Shown here in pieces: positions 1 to 8,815 of a stretch of 42,566 nucleotides of DNA. The notes under the pieces are model-generated. The model was not told the origin of the DNA. It was given only the letters and a program-made list of their open reading frames with translations, and ran no database searches. The DNA is from a virus. The translations under genes and the position numbers were made by a program. Position 1 is the first letter of the stretch. Every line of letters starts with the position of its first letter. The stretch covers positions 1 through 42,566 of the IMG/VR virus record IMGVR_UViG_3300036766_000811, one strand, 5' to 3'.

Positions 1-495
1 TTTCTTTTTAATTGCCAACTCTTGTAGAGCTAAATCATTAGCAAACTGTTGTTGTTTTGTTGCCACAGCATCAGTATATCTTTGCCGTAATCTCTCTGCG
101 TTGCTTTGAGCTGCCGTAACTCGTGCTCCAAATAAGTCTTTAGCATTAGATAAATAATCAGTTAGGCCACCGTATTGTCCGACAACCATTTGATTAGTAG
201 TAGCTAGTGGTGCTAGTGCTGCTGCTTGTCGAGAAGAAACCATAGCATTTAGTTCAGTAGGTGAGAAAGCATAGCCAGAATGTTGTGGTAAATATTCAGC
301 TCGTGCCCTATCTCCGGATGAAAGATAATCCTGTAGATATCCGGTTCGTTCTTTTATAAGTGGGTTATCTTTGTTGAAGATCTGATTAAGACTTCCCTTT
401 AACTCTGTTAATACAGTCGGCAAGGAACCTGCCATGTTAGTAGCTTGAGAACTTGCTTGGTCAGCATTATTTTGTAAGTTATTTATATCTTCCAT
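1..495 (-). CDS. Virion-associated hypothetical protein, 3' end cut by window
   Basis: An open frame of 165 codons reads from an ATG at 495 to the window edge without a stop, so the C-terminus is missing. The product begins MEDINNLQNNADQ and is rich in Gln, Asn and Ala, with long predicted helices and no transmembrane segment. The ATG overlaps the stop of the upstream gene (TAATG), which implies translational coupling. I do not recognise the family. Its place at the end of the tail operon, next to another helical Gln/Asn-rich protein, would suit an internal virion or ejection protein, but that is inference from position only. Confidence 0.75.
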   Translation of the reverse strand, partial: MEDINNLQNNADQASSQATNMAGSLPTVLTELKGSLNQIFNKDNPLIKERTGYLQDYLSSGDRARAEYLPQHSGYAFSPTELNAMVSSRQAAALAPLATTNQMVVGQYGGLTDYLSNAKDLFGARVTAAQSNAERLRQRYTDAVATKQQQFANDLALQELAIKKK

Positions 496-1319
496 TAAAC
501 TAATCCTTTCAAGATGTCATAGTTATTATTTCCTGCATAAGTAGGTCCAAGGTACTGTTGTAGGCCAAAGGCGTTCTTCTGTGCAGCTTCACGAGTTAAG
601 TTAGAACCAAGTATATCCTCTTGAACTGTCCTCTCTTGATTAATACCTCTAGTCTTTAGAGACTCTTCTGTCTGTAGATCTGCAAGGTTACGGTCAGTAG
701 TACGGTTAATATCTCCAGCTCTTTGATTTGCTTTAGCAGTGTAATCACTTAGTGATTGATTAGCCGTGTTTGAAAGCAATCCTTCTTGTCTTTGGAGTGC
801 TCCACTATTAAATAATCCAGCTTGGCTTGCACCCTCCTTGGCTTTGTCTAGTGCAAGAGATACATTTTGTTTACTACGATCTGTGTAATTCTGAGTGTCA
901 GTTTGTAGCTCTCCTAATAATCTATTCTGATCTTCCAGACTACGGCTTCGGGTGCGTGTAACGCCAGTCAGGTAGTCCGATAATGTTTGGTTGTAGTAGG
1001 GGTCTAGTTGTTCTTTAGCCTGAGAATGCTTGGCAGCAAGTACATCATCTAAAACAAAAGGGTTCTTAGTATTGTATTCTCCGGCCAGTCGCTTGAACTC
1101 TGCGTCTCTTTCCTTGTAGGCTTGTAAGATTTTATCTACTCCGAAGTCACCACTACCATTTCCACCACCATTACTCTGACCTTTTAATTGTGGTTCGACA
1201 ACATTTCCCCAGTAGTTATCATCTTGAACCCAACCCCTATTGGGGTTCTCTCCGTACTGGTGTCCTGTTGCTGGGTTGATATCAAACTTTCCTGGCATGA
1301 TTAGATTATAATGCTTCAC
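495..1319 (-). CDS. Hypothetical coiled-coil virion protein
   Basis: A 274-residue product. It has a short Gly/Asn-rich linker at about residues 48-60 and then a mostly helical region rich in Gln, Asn, Arg and Asp, which looks like a long coiled coil. There is no signal peptide or membrane helix. The start is a GTG at 1319 sharing one base with the upstream TAG; an ATG at residue 8 (MPGKF) is an alternative, and neither has a clear ribosome binding site. Context is the distal end of the tail operon after the beta-propeller gene, so an internal or ejected virion protein is possible. Function unknown. Confidence 0.7.
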   Translation of the reverse strand: MKHYNLIMPGKFDINPATGHQYGENPNRGWVQDDNYWGNVVEPQLKGQSNGGGNGSGDFGVDKILQAYKERDAEFKRLAGEYNTKNPFVLDDVLAAKHSQAKEQLDPYYNQTLSDYLTGVTRTRSRSLEDQNRLLGELQTDTQNYTDRSKQNVSLALDKAKEGASQAGLFNSGALQRQEGLLSNTANQSLSDYTAKANQRAGDINRTTDRNLADLQTEESLKTRGINQERTVQEDILGSNLTREAAQKNAFGLQQYLGPTYAGNNNYDILKGLV

Positions 1320-1642
1320 TAAGCACTAGTGTCAATCAGAACACTACCACTAGAATTGTATACTCTCATCCCAAACTTACCATCTAAGAACTTACCAATA
1401 ATAATTCTGGTAGTATTACTGTCTTTAACAGTAACAGTACCTTTATCAAAATCGACAGATAGCTTGGTACTCTTAGCAGCTCCTTGATTTATTAAAGAAG
1501 CATCAACACTATCAACAGATAAACTAAAATCCCCGGCACTTTGTTGTACATAACCCGTAGCAGGTTTGTTTAACGACTTGTCATATCCTAATGTGGTGTA
1601 GTCAACAGCTTGTTTGTTCTCTTCTTTTTTTACATCAGCCAT
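1319..1642 (-). CDS. Small hypothetical virion protein
   Basis: A 107-residue protein. The N-terminus is charged (MADVKKEENK), and from about residue 55 the sequence alternates like beta-strands (LSVDFDKGTVTVKD, then TTRIIIGKFLDGKFGMRVYN). Such a pattern is common in short carbohydrate-facing or fibre-associated virion domains, but I do not recognise a family. It is coupled by one-base overlaps to the genes on both sides, so it belongs to the tail operon. Confidence 0.65.
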   Translation of the reverse strand: MADVKKEENKQAVDYTTLGYDKSLNKPATGYVQQSAGDFSLSVDSVDASLINQGAAKSTKLSVDFDKGTVTVKDSNTTRIIIGKFLDGKFGMRVYNSSGSVLIDTSA

Positions 1643-3180
1643 TATAAATTCCTTTGAGTAACATCTTTGTAATAGATATCTACCCTTTCTATAACTGGAG
1701 ATTGACTAATTGATGACTCTGTAAATTGAATTGCTATACCCCTACCTATATTTGATATCTCAGTTTTACTCTTGAGTTTTATCTCAGTTACATCATCCTC
1801 TACATCATTCAAACCTCGCCACTGTTTATCCTTTTTATCTGGTGTACCATAGAGTTTGTACCTAACTTGCATACCTCTACCTTTTCTTGCATAGATTAAA
1901 AACTTTTCAAACTCTATTTCTCTACCCGGACCAGCAGGAAAATGGAAGCCAGTGTCTACCATCCAAGGGATAGGATCTCCATTGTCGCTGGTTCCTTTAT
2001 TATCTTGATATACTTTGCCATCATCTGTACCTAAAAATACACTCTTAACATTAGATTCACGAAACTCTGTGGCACAAGTTACTTTAAAAGGAAGATTACC
2101 TGGACTCCAAGTTTGTGTAGTAGTATCGTAATCTAAAATACAATTAGTAACAGAGATATCATTGTTCACATCACTTATCGTGCCTACAGAAACTCTCAAG
2201 GTTTCCTGTGACGATCCTGTTACCCAAGATACAATCTTTATATATTCATCGACAGCAATACCGTCAATATAGTCCTGAATTGGTCGAGAAATTAGTCGAG
2301 AAGTTTGACCATCACATTCCCAGATACCTGTAGGGTGGAAGTAATAAGTTTTGTCTTTGATATTAACTACAGATTCTTGACTGGTTGTACCAGGAACACC
2401 TTTGATTTTTCTAAGGCTTGTACGATCATACCTATAAACAGAGTCTCTCTTAAAAATGAGTACGTTGTCACTGTTATCACCAAACCCTGTGATAGCATCT
2501 CCATCGTTTTGTGATACTTGCAACCAGTTACTACCAGCCCAGAAACTTGAGCCGGTAACATTTGCCGTTAGATTCTCAGTTAGAAACAAACTCTTCTCTG
2601 TCTCAATGCTGGAAATGTATAGTGTTTTATTTAAACTGGTTATATAAATTGGATCTCCAACCTTGATATTCCTAGTCTTAAAATAGATTGCCGGATCTGT
2701 TGTGGAGAGGCGATTAGTTCCCACTGTTCCACTGATTGAAGTACCTTCTTCAAATCCATAAGTTATATTTTTATTATCAGCAAGATCACTGAACCAAACC
2801 ATCGAAGAATAGTTTGTGGCCAGTTGTTTAAAGTAAAGATTACCATAGTAGATCCTATCGCCTACCTGTTTAGCATAAAGACTTAAAGGTATACGACCAG
2901 TAGCATATTCATTTGTCCATTTTGTTCCATCGTAACTCTTAGTGTCATCGTTGGCTGAAACTACACCAGCAGAAACTATTGTGTATCCATTAGCAAAGAT
3001 AGCTCTATCTAAAAAGACTGTGCTTCTCCATTTATTTGTATCAGAAGAAACAGATACACTCTGTCCAATCCAATCATCAAATGATGGTCGCCAAATATGA
3101 AAGTCGTTTGCATATACAACTATGAGTTTTTCAACTCCTGTTGATGATTTGTAACCTTGTATTCCTATTACGCCTGCCAT
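1642..3180 (-). CDS. Beta-propeller tail protein (P22 gp10 / T7 gp12-like)
   Basis: A 512-residue protein almost entirely of short beta-strand repeats, such as DNVLIFKRDSVYRYD at about 240-255 and KTYYFHPTGIWECDG further on. This 'can the value be read, is the gate closed' type of propeller repeat is typical of podovirus tail-nozzle proteins of the P22 gp10 and T7 gp12 classes. These sit below the head-tail adaptor, close the portal channel and form part of the short tail. The adaptor-like gene at 3712 and the P22-type portal at 35870 fit this reading. The assignment rests on pattern, not on a database match. The start ATG overlaps the upstream stop (TAATG). Confidence 0.6.
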   Translation of the reverse strand: MAGVIGIQGYKSSTGVEKLIVVYANDFHIWRPSFDDWIGQSVSVSSDTNKWRSTVFLDRAIFANGYTIVSAGVVSANDDTKSYDGTKWTNEYATGRIPLSLYAKQVGDRIYYGNLYFKQLATNYSSMVWFSDLADNKNITYGFEEGTSISGTVGTNRLSTTDPAIYFKTRNIKVGDPIYITSLNKTLYISSIETEKSLFLTENLTANVTGSSFWAGSNWLQVSQNDGDAITGFGDNSDNVLIFKRDSVYRYDRTSLRKIKGVPGTTSQESVVNIKDKTYYFHPTGIWECDGQTSRLISRPIQDYIDGIAVDEYIKIVSWVTGSSQETLRVSVGTISDVNNDISVTNCILDYDTTTQTWSPGNLPFKVTCATEFRESNVKSVFLGTDDGKVYQDNKGTSDNGDPIPWMVDTGFHFPAGPGREIEFEKFLIYARKGRGMQVRYKLYGTPDKKDKQWRGLNDVEDDVTEIKLKSKTEISNIGRGIAIQFTESSISQSPVIERVDIYYKDVTQRNL

Positions 3181-3701
3181 TAGATCGTTGTTGTTGTACT
3201 AGTACTCGATGACGTTGAGCTTGATGTACTACTTGTTGTCCTAGTCGTTGATGTACTTCTAGTCGTAGAAGTTGTAGAGGTAGACGATGATGTTGTAGTA
3301 CTGGTTGTGGTACTAGAACTTGTTGATGACGAAGTTGTAGTTGTGGAAGAAGATGTTGTTGTGGTTGAAGTGGTTGTGTCGGTAGTTGAACTTGATGTAC
3401 TAGTGGTTGAGCTTGAAGTTGAGGTGGTTGATGTGCTGACTGTGGTACTAGAACTAGTTGAGCTACTAGTAGATGTGCTGGTAGTTGTAGTAGATGTGCT
3501 GGTTGTAGTACTAGTCGTAGACGTTAAATCTGATCCTCGTTTTTCACTACCACCACGTTTTGAAATTCCACCAACTACCTTAGAAAATACAGCATTTAAA
3601 GCATCAAAGATCTCACCATTTTTCCTGATGAAAGTAGCGGTTCGTCGTTGTACTCCTTCAAACCCTTGTATCGTGTATTTACCTTCTTGCTCTTCTGCCA
3701 T
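3180..3701 (-). CDS. Virion protein with mucin-like Thr/Ser tail
   Basis: Residues 1-58 form a basic, folded-looking head (VQRRTATFIRKNGEIFDALN). Residues 60-173 are almost only Thr and Ser, with a few Arg in a TTRSTSTT context. The protein ends in TTTTI directly at the stop. Such stretches are extended and are typical O-glycosylation substrates. Its position between the adaptor and the beta-propeller gene suggests that the head anchors it to the short tail while the Thr/Ser arm projects outward. The long Val/Glu/Asp-rich frame on the opposite strand is a composition shadow. Confidence 0.75.
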   Translation of the reverse strand: MAEEQEGKYTIQGFEGVQRRTATFIRKNGEIFDALNAVFSKVVGGISKRGGSEKRGSDLTSTTSTTTSTSTTTTSTSTSSSTSSSTTVSTSTTSTSSSTTSTSSSTTDTTTSTTTTSSSTTTTSSSTSSSTTTSTTTSSSTSTTSTTRSTSTTRTTSSTSSSTSSSTSTTTTI

Positions 3702-3711
3702 GTCATTCTAA

Positions 3712-4980
3712 TTAAAAAAAGTTCTCTTTATAGTAATCGTTACTATTATATGTGTAAGAATTTGTACGATAACGACGACCACCATGCCTACCTTTGTATC
3801 TAAATAAGCTCATTGGTTCACCGACTGGGGTAATGGTATCTTGTTTTAATAATAAATTAACGCCAGCATCTATATCAATAATTCTTCTTCCGGCTATTTC
3901 TTTACCAAAGAAAGCGTTGCTATATATCTGAGCAGTTGCTTCGTTGCCCTTGATCTGTTCAATCTTTGAGATAGCAAACGATTCTAGTAGAGATGGTAGT
4001 GGTACTAGGGTTGTGTCCTGAACGGTAGCTAGGTCAGGGATGTCTTTATAGTATCGGAGACTAAAAGTACCTAGGCCTGTTGTAAGTGGGGTGGGATACA
4101 CTCTGAGATAACCGGTAGTTGAACTACTATCAGCTTCTTGTAATGTATAGTGTGATACATAATTATCACTAGTTCGATTCTGGTCTACGTCTAATTGATC
4201 GAAGTCTTGCTCAGATAAATATTTGAGTGGGTAAGTAATGTTGTTCGAGCCACCATCATTATAATGGAAACGTACATCAGATAAATTATTTATGACACTT
4301 ACACCAGATGGTAGTGCATATAATTTCTGAGCTGCTACTGTAGTCAAAGTAACATCAGATACTTTCAACCAGCTCCAGTCAGTTTTAACACCTCTGATGA
4401 AATCTTGTGCCTCATTAAAGAAACGGATGATTGCTCTATCTCCTGCGATCCTACCATCCAAGTCGTTAGTAATCTGTCTTACGTTTCGTATCATAAAACC
4501 TACTTGACCCTTAGTGAATCCTGATCCTAGAACTGTTGGTGAGTACTCAGAATATTTAGCTGTTACATTATTGTAGAATCTAAATCTGTATTGATCGGTA
4601 TCTGCTCCTGCTGTGTGCCAGTAGGTAGTGTTTAATTTATCCCATTGAATAGGTGACTGGGTAATCAGGGCAAAAGTTCCGGATGATGATGTTCTCCACT
4701 CTATCTCAATAAAATTCCAAGGAGCTTTATATACTGGAGTGTCTTTCGGGTGTGCGAAATCAAGTGCTACTGCTGTAGTTAGAGTTGTCTTGCCAGTTAT
4801 GGCTGATAAAGTTTCAAGTTCAGTTAGTTCTTCTCCGGGTTCACCAAATACTAATAGGTCATTAGCTGTGAACGATACATTGGAAAGTACAGTTTGTGTT
4901 ACTCCACTAGAATAAGCCGTTGATAATAGAGTCCTAAAAGTATTCCTTAAATCTGGATTACCTACCGATACCTTTCTCGT
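3712..4980 (-). CDS. Head-tail adaptor-like protein; unusual start or frameshift
   Basis: The first ATG in this frame is at 4494 (260 aa, MIRNVRQITND), but the frame stays open to 4980 and the extra 162 codons are clearly protein-like (RKVSVGNPDLRNTF, later WNFIEIEWRTSSSGTF). The C-terminal part has features of short-tail head adaptors (RFFNEAQDFIRGVKTDW near its start, RYYKDIPDL later). No ATG, GTG or TTG occurs in the extension. Two starts are possible. One is the ACG at 4980, about seven bases after AGGGGGGTGA, which resembles a strong Shine-Dalgarno site. The other is a -1 shift on the G6 run at 4991-4996, which would join it to the HNH frame. A homopolymer error would look the same. Confidence 0.65.
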   Translation of the reverse strand, partial: TRKVSVGNPDLRNTFRTLLSTAYSSGVTQTVLSNVSFTANDLLVFGEPGEELTELETLSAITGKTTLTTAVALDFAHPKDTPVYKAPWNFIEIEWRTSSSGTFALITQSPIQWDKLNTTYWHTAGADTDQYRFRFYNNVTAKYSEYSPTVLGSGFTKGQVGFMIRNVRQITNDLDGRIAGDRAIIRFFNEAQDFIRGVKTDWSWLKVSDVTLTTVAAQKLYALPSGVSVINNLSDVRFHYNDGGSNNITYPLKYLSEQDFDQLDVDQNRTSDNYVSHYTLQEADSSSTTGYLRVYPTPLTTGLGTFSLRYYKDIPDLATVQDTTLVPLPSLLESFAISKIEQIKGNEATAQIYSNAFFGKEIAGRRIIDIDAGVNLLLKQDTITPVGEPMSLFRYKGRHGGRRYRTNSYTYNSNDYYKENFF

Positions 4981-4982
4981 GC

Positions 4983-5294
4983 CTAACTCACCCCCCTAAA
5001 ATGGGTAACATTTCTGCCACCCCATGTGTCTGTCATCATATGACAAGGTCTACACAAAGTTCTGCCATTATCGATTGCGAGTCTTAATTCTGGATATTGT
5101 GACCATGACTTAATATGGTCTACTTCTAAATACCCACCATGCTGATCGCACATCTGGCAAGTATAGTCATCTCTTTTAAAAACAGCTTCCCTCCACAATT
5201 TATATTCAAATGTTTTCATAGCTGCACATTTCCTACACCTTATGGATCGGTAATCCTTAAGTGAAGTCGCACAAGTTAAACAGTTAGGTAGCAT
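4983..5294 (-). CDS. HNH endonuclease with zinc-binding Cys pairs
   Basis: A 103-residue protein. Cys5/Cys8 with Cys20/Cys23 form an N-terminal zinc knuckle. Cys46/Cys49 and Cys81/Cys84 form the structural zinc site of an HNH fold, with Asp59-His60 (LEVDHI), Asn76 and His85 as probable active-site residues. Proteins of this kind are free-standing homing nucleases that nick DNA and spread into phage genomes. It sits between a Thr/Ser-tailed gene and the adaptor gene, and its last codons contain the only ribosome-binding-like sequence for the adaptor frame. An AT-rich stretch upstream (5295-5320) may hold its own promoter. Confidence 0.85.
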   Translation of the reverse strand: MLPNCLTCATSLKDYRSIRCRKCAAMKTFEYKLWREAVFKRDDYTCQMCDQHGGYLEVDHIKSWSQYPELRLAIDNGRTLCRPCHMMTDTWGGRNVTHFRGVS

Positions 5295-5320
5295 ACAAAT
5301 ATATTAACATACGAAGTTAG

Positions 5321-6130
5321 CTAATAGACAAGAGAGGCGTTTAAAAAGTAAGGCCATGTTTGTGTTGTGCTTGAAGAGGTTGATGTTAGAGATGTTGTAG
5401 TCGAGGTGCTAGTCGTTGTAGTAGAAGTTGAAGTTGTCGTGGTCGAAGTTGTAGTTGAAGTGGTGGAGGTTGAGCTTGTCGTTGATGTGGTACTCGTAGA
5501 TGAAGTAGTACTCGTTGTTGTGGATGTCGAACTTGAGGTTGAAGTAGTAGAGGTGGAACGAGTTGTCGAAGTTGTGCTCGTGGATCTAGTTGTCGAGGTA
5601 GTCGATGTTGAGCTTGTGGTGACAGTAGTCGACGTACTAGTTGTAGTGGTAGCTACGTTATTTGCTTCCGCACCTAAATCTATATCAGTAGCAGCATCAG
5701 CACCTAGCGTGGGGTTATTAGTCCAGCTTCCGGGGGTTCCCTCTGTCCAACTCTTTACATTTTGATTACTTACACTATTATTTGCGTTATTATCAATGTT
5801 GTAGGTACCATCTGCTACATATTGAACCGCTACCCAATAAGAAGTACCACTTGTTAGTGAAGAACCCGTAACTGTTAGATCTTTAATACCACTGAATAGG
5901 GATGCGTAAGTAGCAGATCCAGAAAATAACATTGTGCCTGGAACTCCAGCATTATCTGTGTAGACTGCTGCATAAACAGTTCCACTAACACCAAACTGTT
6001 CGCCAAAAGAAACCCTAATCTTATCAGGAGTAAAAGTACTACTGGGTGTATATGTACCAGCTCCAACTACACCATTTGCTCCGAAGTCAACGATAAATCC
6101 AGTTGCAGTTACATCTCCTAACTTAGCCAT
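5321..6130 (-). CDS. Surface protein: beta-sandwich head, Thr/Ser stalk, C-terminal cap
   Basis: Residues 1-160 look like a jelly-roll or carbohydrate-binding-type sandwich (SFGEQFGVSGTVYAAVYTD, then TSGTSYWVAVQYVADGTY). Residues 161-255 are nearly pure Thr/Ser with a few TTRST units. The last 14 residues form a short cap, TQTWPYFLNASLVY. The same TQT-aromatic-Pro-aromatic cap ends the next two upstream genes. The fold suggests a fibre or decoration protein at the virion surface, and the stalk is a plausible glycan carrier. There is no enzymatic motif. Confidence 0.75.
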   Translation of the reverse strand: MAKLGDVTATGFIVDFGANGVVGAGTYTPSSTFTPDKIRVSFGEQFGVSGTVYAAVYTDNAGVPGTMLFSGSATYASLFSGIKDLTVTGSSLTSGTSYWVAVQYVADGTYNIDNNANNSVSNQNVKSWTEGTPGSWTNNPTLGADAATDIDLGAEANNVATTTTSTSTTVTTSSTSTTSTTRSTSTTSTTRSTSTTSTSSSTSTTTSTTSSTSTTSTTSSTSTTSTTTSTTTTSTSTTTTSTSTTTSLTSTSSSTTQTWPYFLNASLVY

Positions 6131-7447
6131 TTAAAATCCTTCCTCCAAAGCCAAAGTAACATCCGCAGTAACAGTGGTATCTGAATCATCATTAATGACT
6201 CTTATTTTATATGGAAATGTTTGAGTGGTACTAGAGCTAGTACTGCTAGATGTTGAAGTGGTGGTGGTCGACGTACTGGTGGTAGTGGTGGATGAACTGG
6301 TTGTCGTCGAGGTAGTACTTGTGGATCTAGTTGTGGAAGTTGTTGTCGAGGTAGTCGATGTTGAGCTTGACGTACTTGTGGTCGTTGATGTGGTGGTCGA
6401 GGTTGTAGAGGTAGACGTTGTCGTCGTAGTGCTAGTGGTGGTTGAGGTCGTACTCGTACTCGATGAAGTTGTCGTTGAAGTACTTGTGGTAGTTGAGGTC
6501 GTCGACGTGGTAGTTGAGGTGGTACTTGTGGAGGTGGAGGTCGAGGTAGTCGTGCTAGTGGTACTTGTAGAACTGGTTGTCGAAGTTGTAGTTGAAGTGG
6601 TGGAGGTTGAGCTTGTTGTAGAGGTAGTGCTGGTGGATGACGATGTGGATGTCGTCGTACTTGTGGTACTCGTAGAGCTTGATGTGGTCGTTGATGTGGT
6701 ACTTGTGGATCTAGTTGTCGAAGTTGACGTTGTGGTGGTACTCGTTGATGTTGACGTGGTGGTGGTACTCGTTGAGGTTGACGTGGTTGTCGAAGTCGTG
6801 GAGGTCGAGGTGCTCGAAGTTGTACTCGTTGTAGTGGCAGCAGGAGCTTTAAATGAAGCAAGTATATGGCCATAAGTGTCAGAACCTCCGGCTGTCCATG
6901 TCATAGCCTTTGCTCCAGCACTAACTTGTAAAAAATACTGATTGCCTGTATTCCAAGTACCTTCATCTATTGCAAATAGACCAGTTTGACCAGCAGTTGA
7001 AGCATTGGTGTTTTCATGAGTTAGGCCAGAAACAATTAATTCTCCATCGGCTCCAGTTGTTACAGAGTCGCTGACATTTTGGATAGTCCCAGTTCCGCCA
7101 CCAATCTGATCTAAAGGACTTGATTGTGATACTCCTGTGAAAGAAGCTACATAAAAATGCCAAGCACCAGTACCAGTAATATCTACTGAAAGAGTGTTAG
7201 CACCGGTGGTTGGTGCAACAAGATACCAGATCTCAGCCCACATATTAACTGCATCATTAATAGCGTGAGCCTTTGTTAAATTAACAGAAGCATATGTAGG
7301 GGAAGCTACTACAGTTCTAAGATTTGTTCTTCCAAGAACATAAAGAACAAGAAGTAAATTCGTACCTGTACAAGTATGGGAAACAGTAAATGGTCCTGTA
7401 CCAGATTGAGCCAAACCATCTGTACTTGCATCTAATACTATAGCCAT
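6131..7447 (-). CDS. Surface protein: beta-sandwich head, long Thr/Ser stalk, cap
   Basis: A 438-residue protein. Residues 1-203 are an all-beta domain with features shared by the products at 8816 and 10220: a hydrophobic LLLVLYVLG strand, an aromatic WYLV strand, and FYVASFTGV aligning with IVREYSGV in the paralogues. Residues 205-407 are about 200 Thr/Ser positions with rare Arg. Residues 408-438 form an acidic cap starting TQTFPYKIRVIND. This is most likely a tail- or head-attached fibre that displays the stalk. It is one of eight Thr/Ser-rich proteins in the window. Confidence 0.75.
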   Translation of the reverse strand: MAIVLDASTDGLAQSGTGPFTVSHTCTGTNLLLVLYVLGRTNLRTVVASPTYASVNLTKAHAINDAVNMWAEIWYLVAPTTGANTLSVDITGTGAWHFYVASFTGVSQSSPLDQIGGGTGTIQNVSDSVTTGADGELIVSGLTHENTNASTAGQTGLFAIDEGTWNTGNQYFLQVSAGAKAMTWTAGGSDTYGHILASFKAPAATTTSTTSSTSTSTTSTTTSTSTSTTTTSTSTSTTTTSTSTTRSTSTTSTTTSSSTSTTSTTTSTSSSTSTTSTTSSTSTTSTTTSTTSSTSTTSTTTSTSTSTSTTSTTTSTTSTTTSTSTTTSSSTSTTSTTTSTTTTTSTSTTSTTTSTTTSTSSSTSTTSTTTSTTRSTSTTSTTTSSSTTTTSTSTTTTSTSSSTSSSTTQTFPYKIRVINDDSDTTVTADVTLALEEGF

Positions 7448-8779
7448 TTAATCGTTTTGTTCCTCCTCATATATTATTGTAGCTGTTTCATCGTCTTCAA
7501 CCGTAATCTCAGATGCTATATTAGTATTTTCAATATTGGTTTGTTCTTCCTCAACAACATTAATGTCTACACTATCTGTCTGGGGTACTAGAGTATTAAT
7601 ATCATCGGATTCAGCAGATAAGGTCATTGGCTCTACTTGACCAACAATTGTCCCAAGAGACTCATTATCAACAATTATTTCAAAAGGGAAAGTTTGTGTC
7701 GTGCTTGTGCTAGAGCTAGAAGATGTTGATGTAGAAGTGCTTGTTGATGAAGTGGTAGATGTCGTCGTAGAAGTAGTGCTGGTGGAACTTGACGTACTCG
7801 AAGTAGTAGAGGTTGTTGATGTTGATGAAGTCGTACTTGTGGTTGTGCTGGTCGTGCTAGTTGAGGTTGTGGTTGTAGTGCTGGTCGTTGTTGAGGTCGT
7901 GCTTGTAGAACTAGACGTGCTTGAAGTTGTACTTGTTGTTGACGTGCTTGTGGATGTGGATGTCGTTGTTGAGGTTGTACTGGTAGAACTAGTCGTAGAA
8001 GAGGTCGTTGAGGTGGTTGAAGTAGAAGAGGTCGTACTCGTTGATGTAGTTGTTGTGCTAGTAGAAGTCGTCGTTGAGGTGGAAGTCGTCGTAGAAGTTG
8101 TAGATGTGCTCGTGGTCGTTGATGTGGTACTCGTGCTGGTACTGGTAGTGGTAGACGTTGTAGACGTGCTCGTGGTTGTCGAAGTCGTGGAGGTGGATGT
8201 TGATGAAGTCGTCGAAGTGGTACTGGTACTTGTAGAAGTCGTCGTTGAGGTAGTGCTAGTACTTGTCGATGAAGTAGTTGAGGTGGTGCTGGTACTGGTG
8301 CTGGTTGAAGTTGTTGTCGAGGTAGTTGAGGTACTTGTTGAAGATGTAGTAGAAGTCGTTGAAGTAGATGTGGTTGTGGAAGTTGTGCTAGTGGAGGTCG
8401 AGGTCGTGGTGGTACTAGAACTGGTTGAAGTAGAGGTTGTTGTCGTACTCGTAGACGAAGAGGTGCTTGTTGTGGTGCTCGTTGTGGAGGTAGACGATGT
8501 AGTACTTGTGGTTGTCGATGTGGTAGAGGTACTCGTCGTGGTAGAAGTTGTTGAAGTCGAGCTTGTGGTGGAGGTGGTAGAGGTACTCGTAGAAGTACTT
8601 GTCGTGGTTGTAGACGTGGATGTACTAGAACTTGTAGTGGTCGAAGTTGTGGATGTGGAAGTGGAAGTCGATGTGCTAGTCGTGGTTGTACTAGTCGAAG
8701 TTGAACTCGTTGTCGAAGTTGTAGTTAAAACAACAAACTTATCCCATGGAGGATCGGAGCGTAGTGGTCTAAAGGACAT
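7448..8779 (-). CDS. Giant mucin-like Thr/Ser protein with acidic C-terminal domain
   Basis: The most extreme of the set. Only 18 residues (MSFRPLRSDPPWDKFVVL) precede about 340 residues of Thr and Ser. An 83-residue cap follows, beginning TQTFPFEIIVDNE and ending in Glu/Asp-rich sequence (EEEQND). With no folded N-terminal domain, attachment to the virion must come from the short N-terminus or the cap. All four Thr codons and all six Ser codons appear mixed in the stalk, so the DNA repeat is far less regular than the protein. The ribosome binding site is weak and follows a 36-base gap. Confidence 0.75.
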   Translation of the reverse strand: MSFRPLRSDPPWDKFVVLTTTSTTSSTSTSTTTTSTSTSTSTSTTSTTTSSSTSTSTTTTSTSTSTSTTSTTSSTSTTSTTTSTSTTSTTTSTTSSTSTTSTTTSTSSSTSTTTTSTSTSSSTTTTSTSTSTTSTTTSTSTTSTTSSTSTSTTSTTTSTSTSTSTTSTTSSTSTSTTSTTTSTSTSTTSTTSSTSTSTTSTTTSTSTTSTTTSTSTSTTSTTTSTSTTSTTTSTSTTTSTSTTTTSTSTTSSTSTTSTTSSTTSSTSTTSTTTSTSTSTSTTSTTSSTSSSTSTTSTTTSTTTTTSTSTTSTTTSTTSSTSTTSTTSSTSSSTSTTSTTTSTTSSTSTSTSTSSSSSTSTTQTFPFEIIVDNESLGTIVGQVEPMTLSAESDDINTLVPQTDSVDINVVEEEQTNIENTNIASEITVEDDETATIIYEEEQND

Positions 8780-8815
8780 TTGTCTTTATTGTACTATCTG
8801 AGGTTAGAGGAACGT

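Noticed and set aside
5321-8779. Possible CRISPR array or tandem DNA repeat because of the repetitive look
   Set aside because: The repeats are degenerate, in frame and without unique spacers; they encode Thr/Ser stretches.
7701-8801. Long open frame on the plus strand rich in Val, Glu, Asp and Leu opposite the Thr/Ser stalk, with similar ones at 3307, 5367, 6225 and 12603
   Set aside because: Thr and Ser codons read backwards give Val, Glu, Asp, Leu and no stops; this is a composition shadow without ribosome binding sites or folds.
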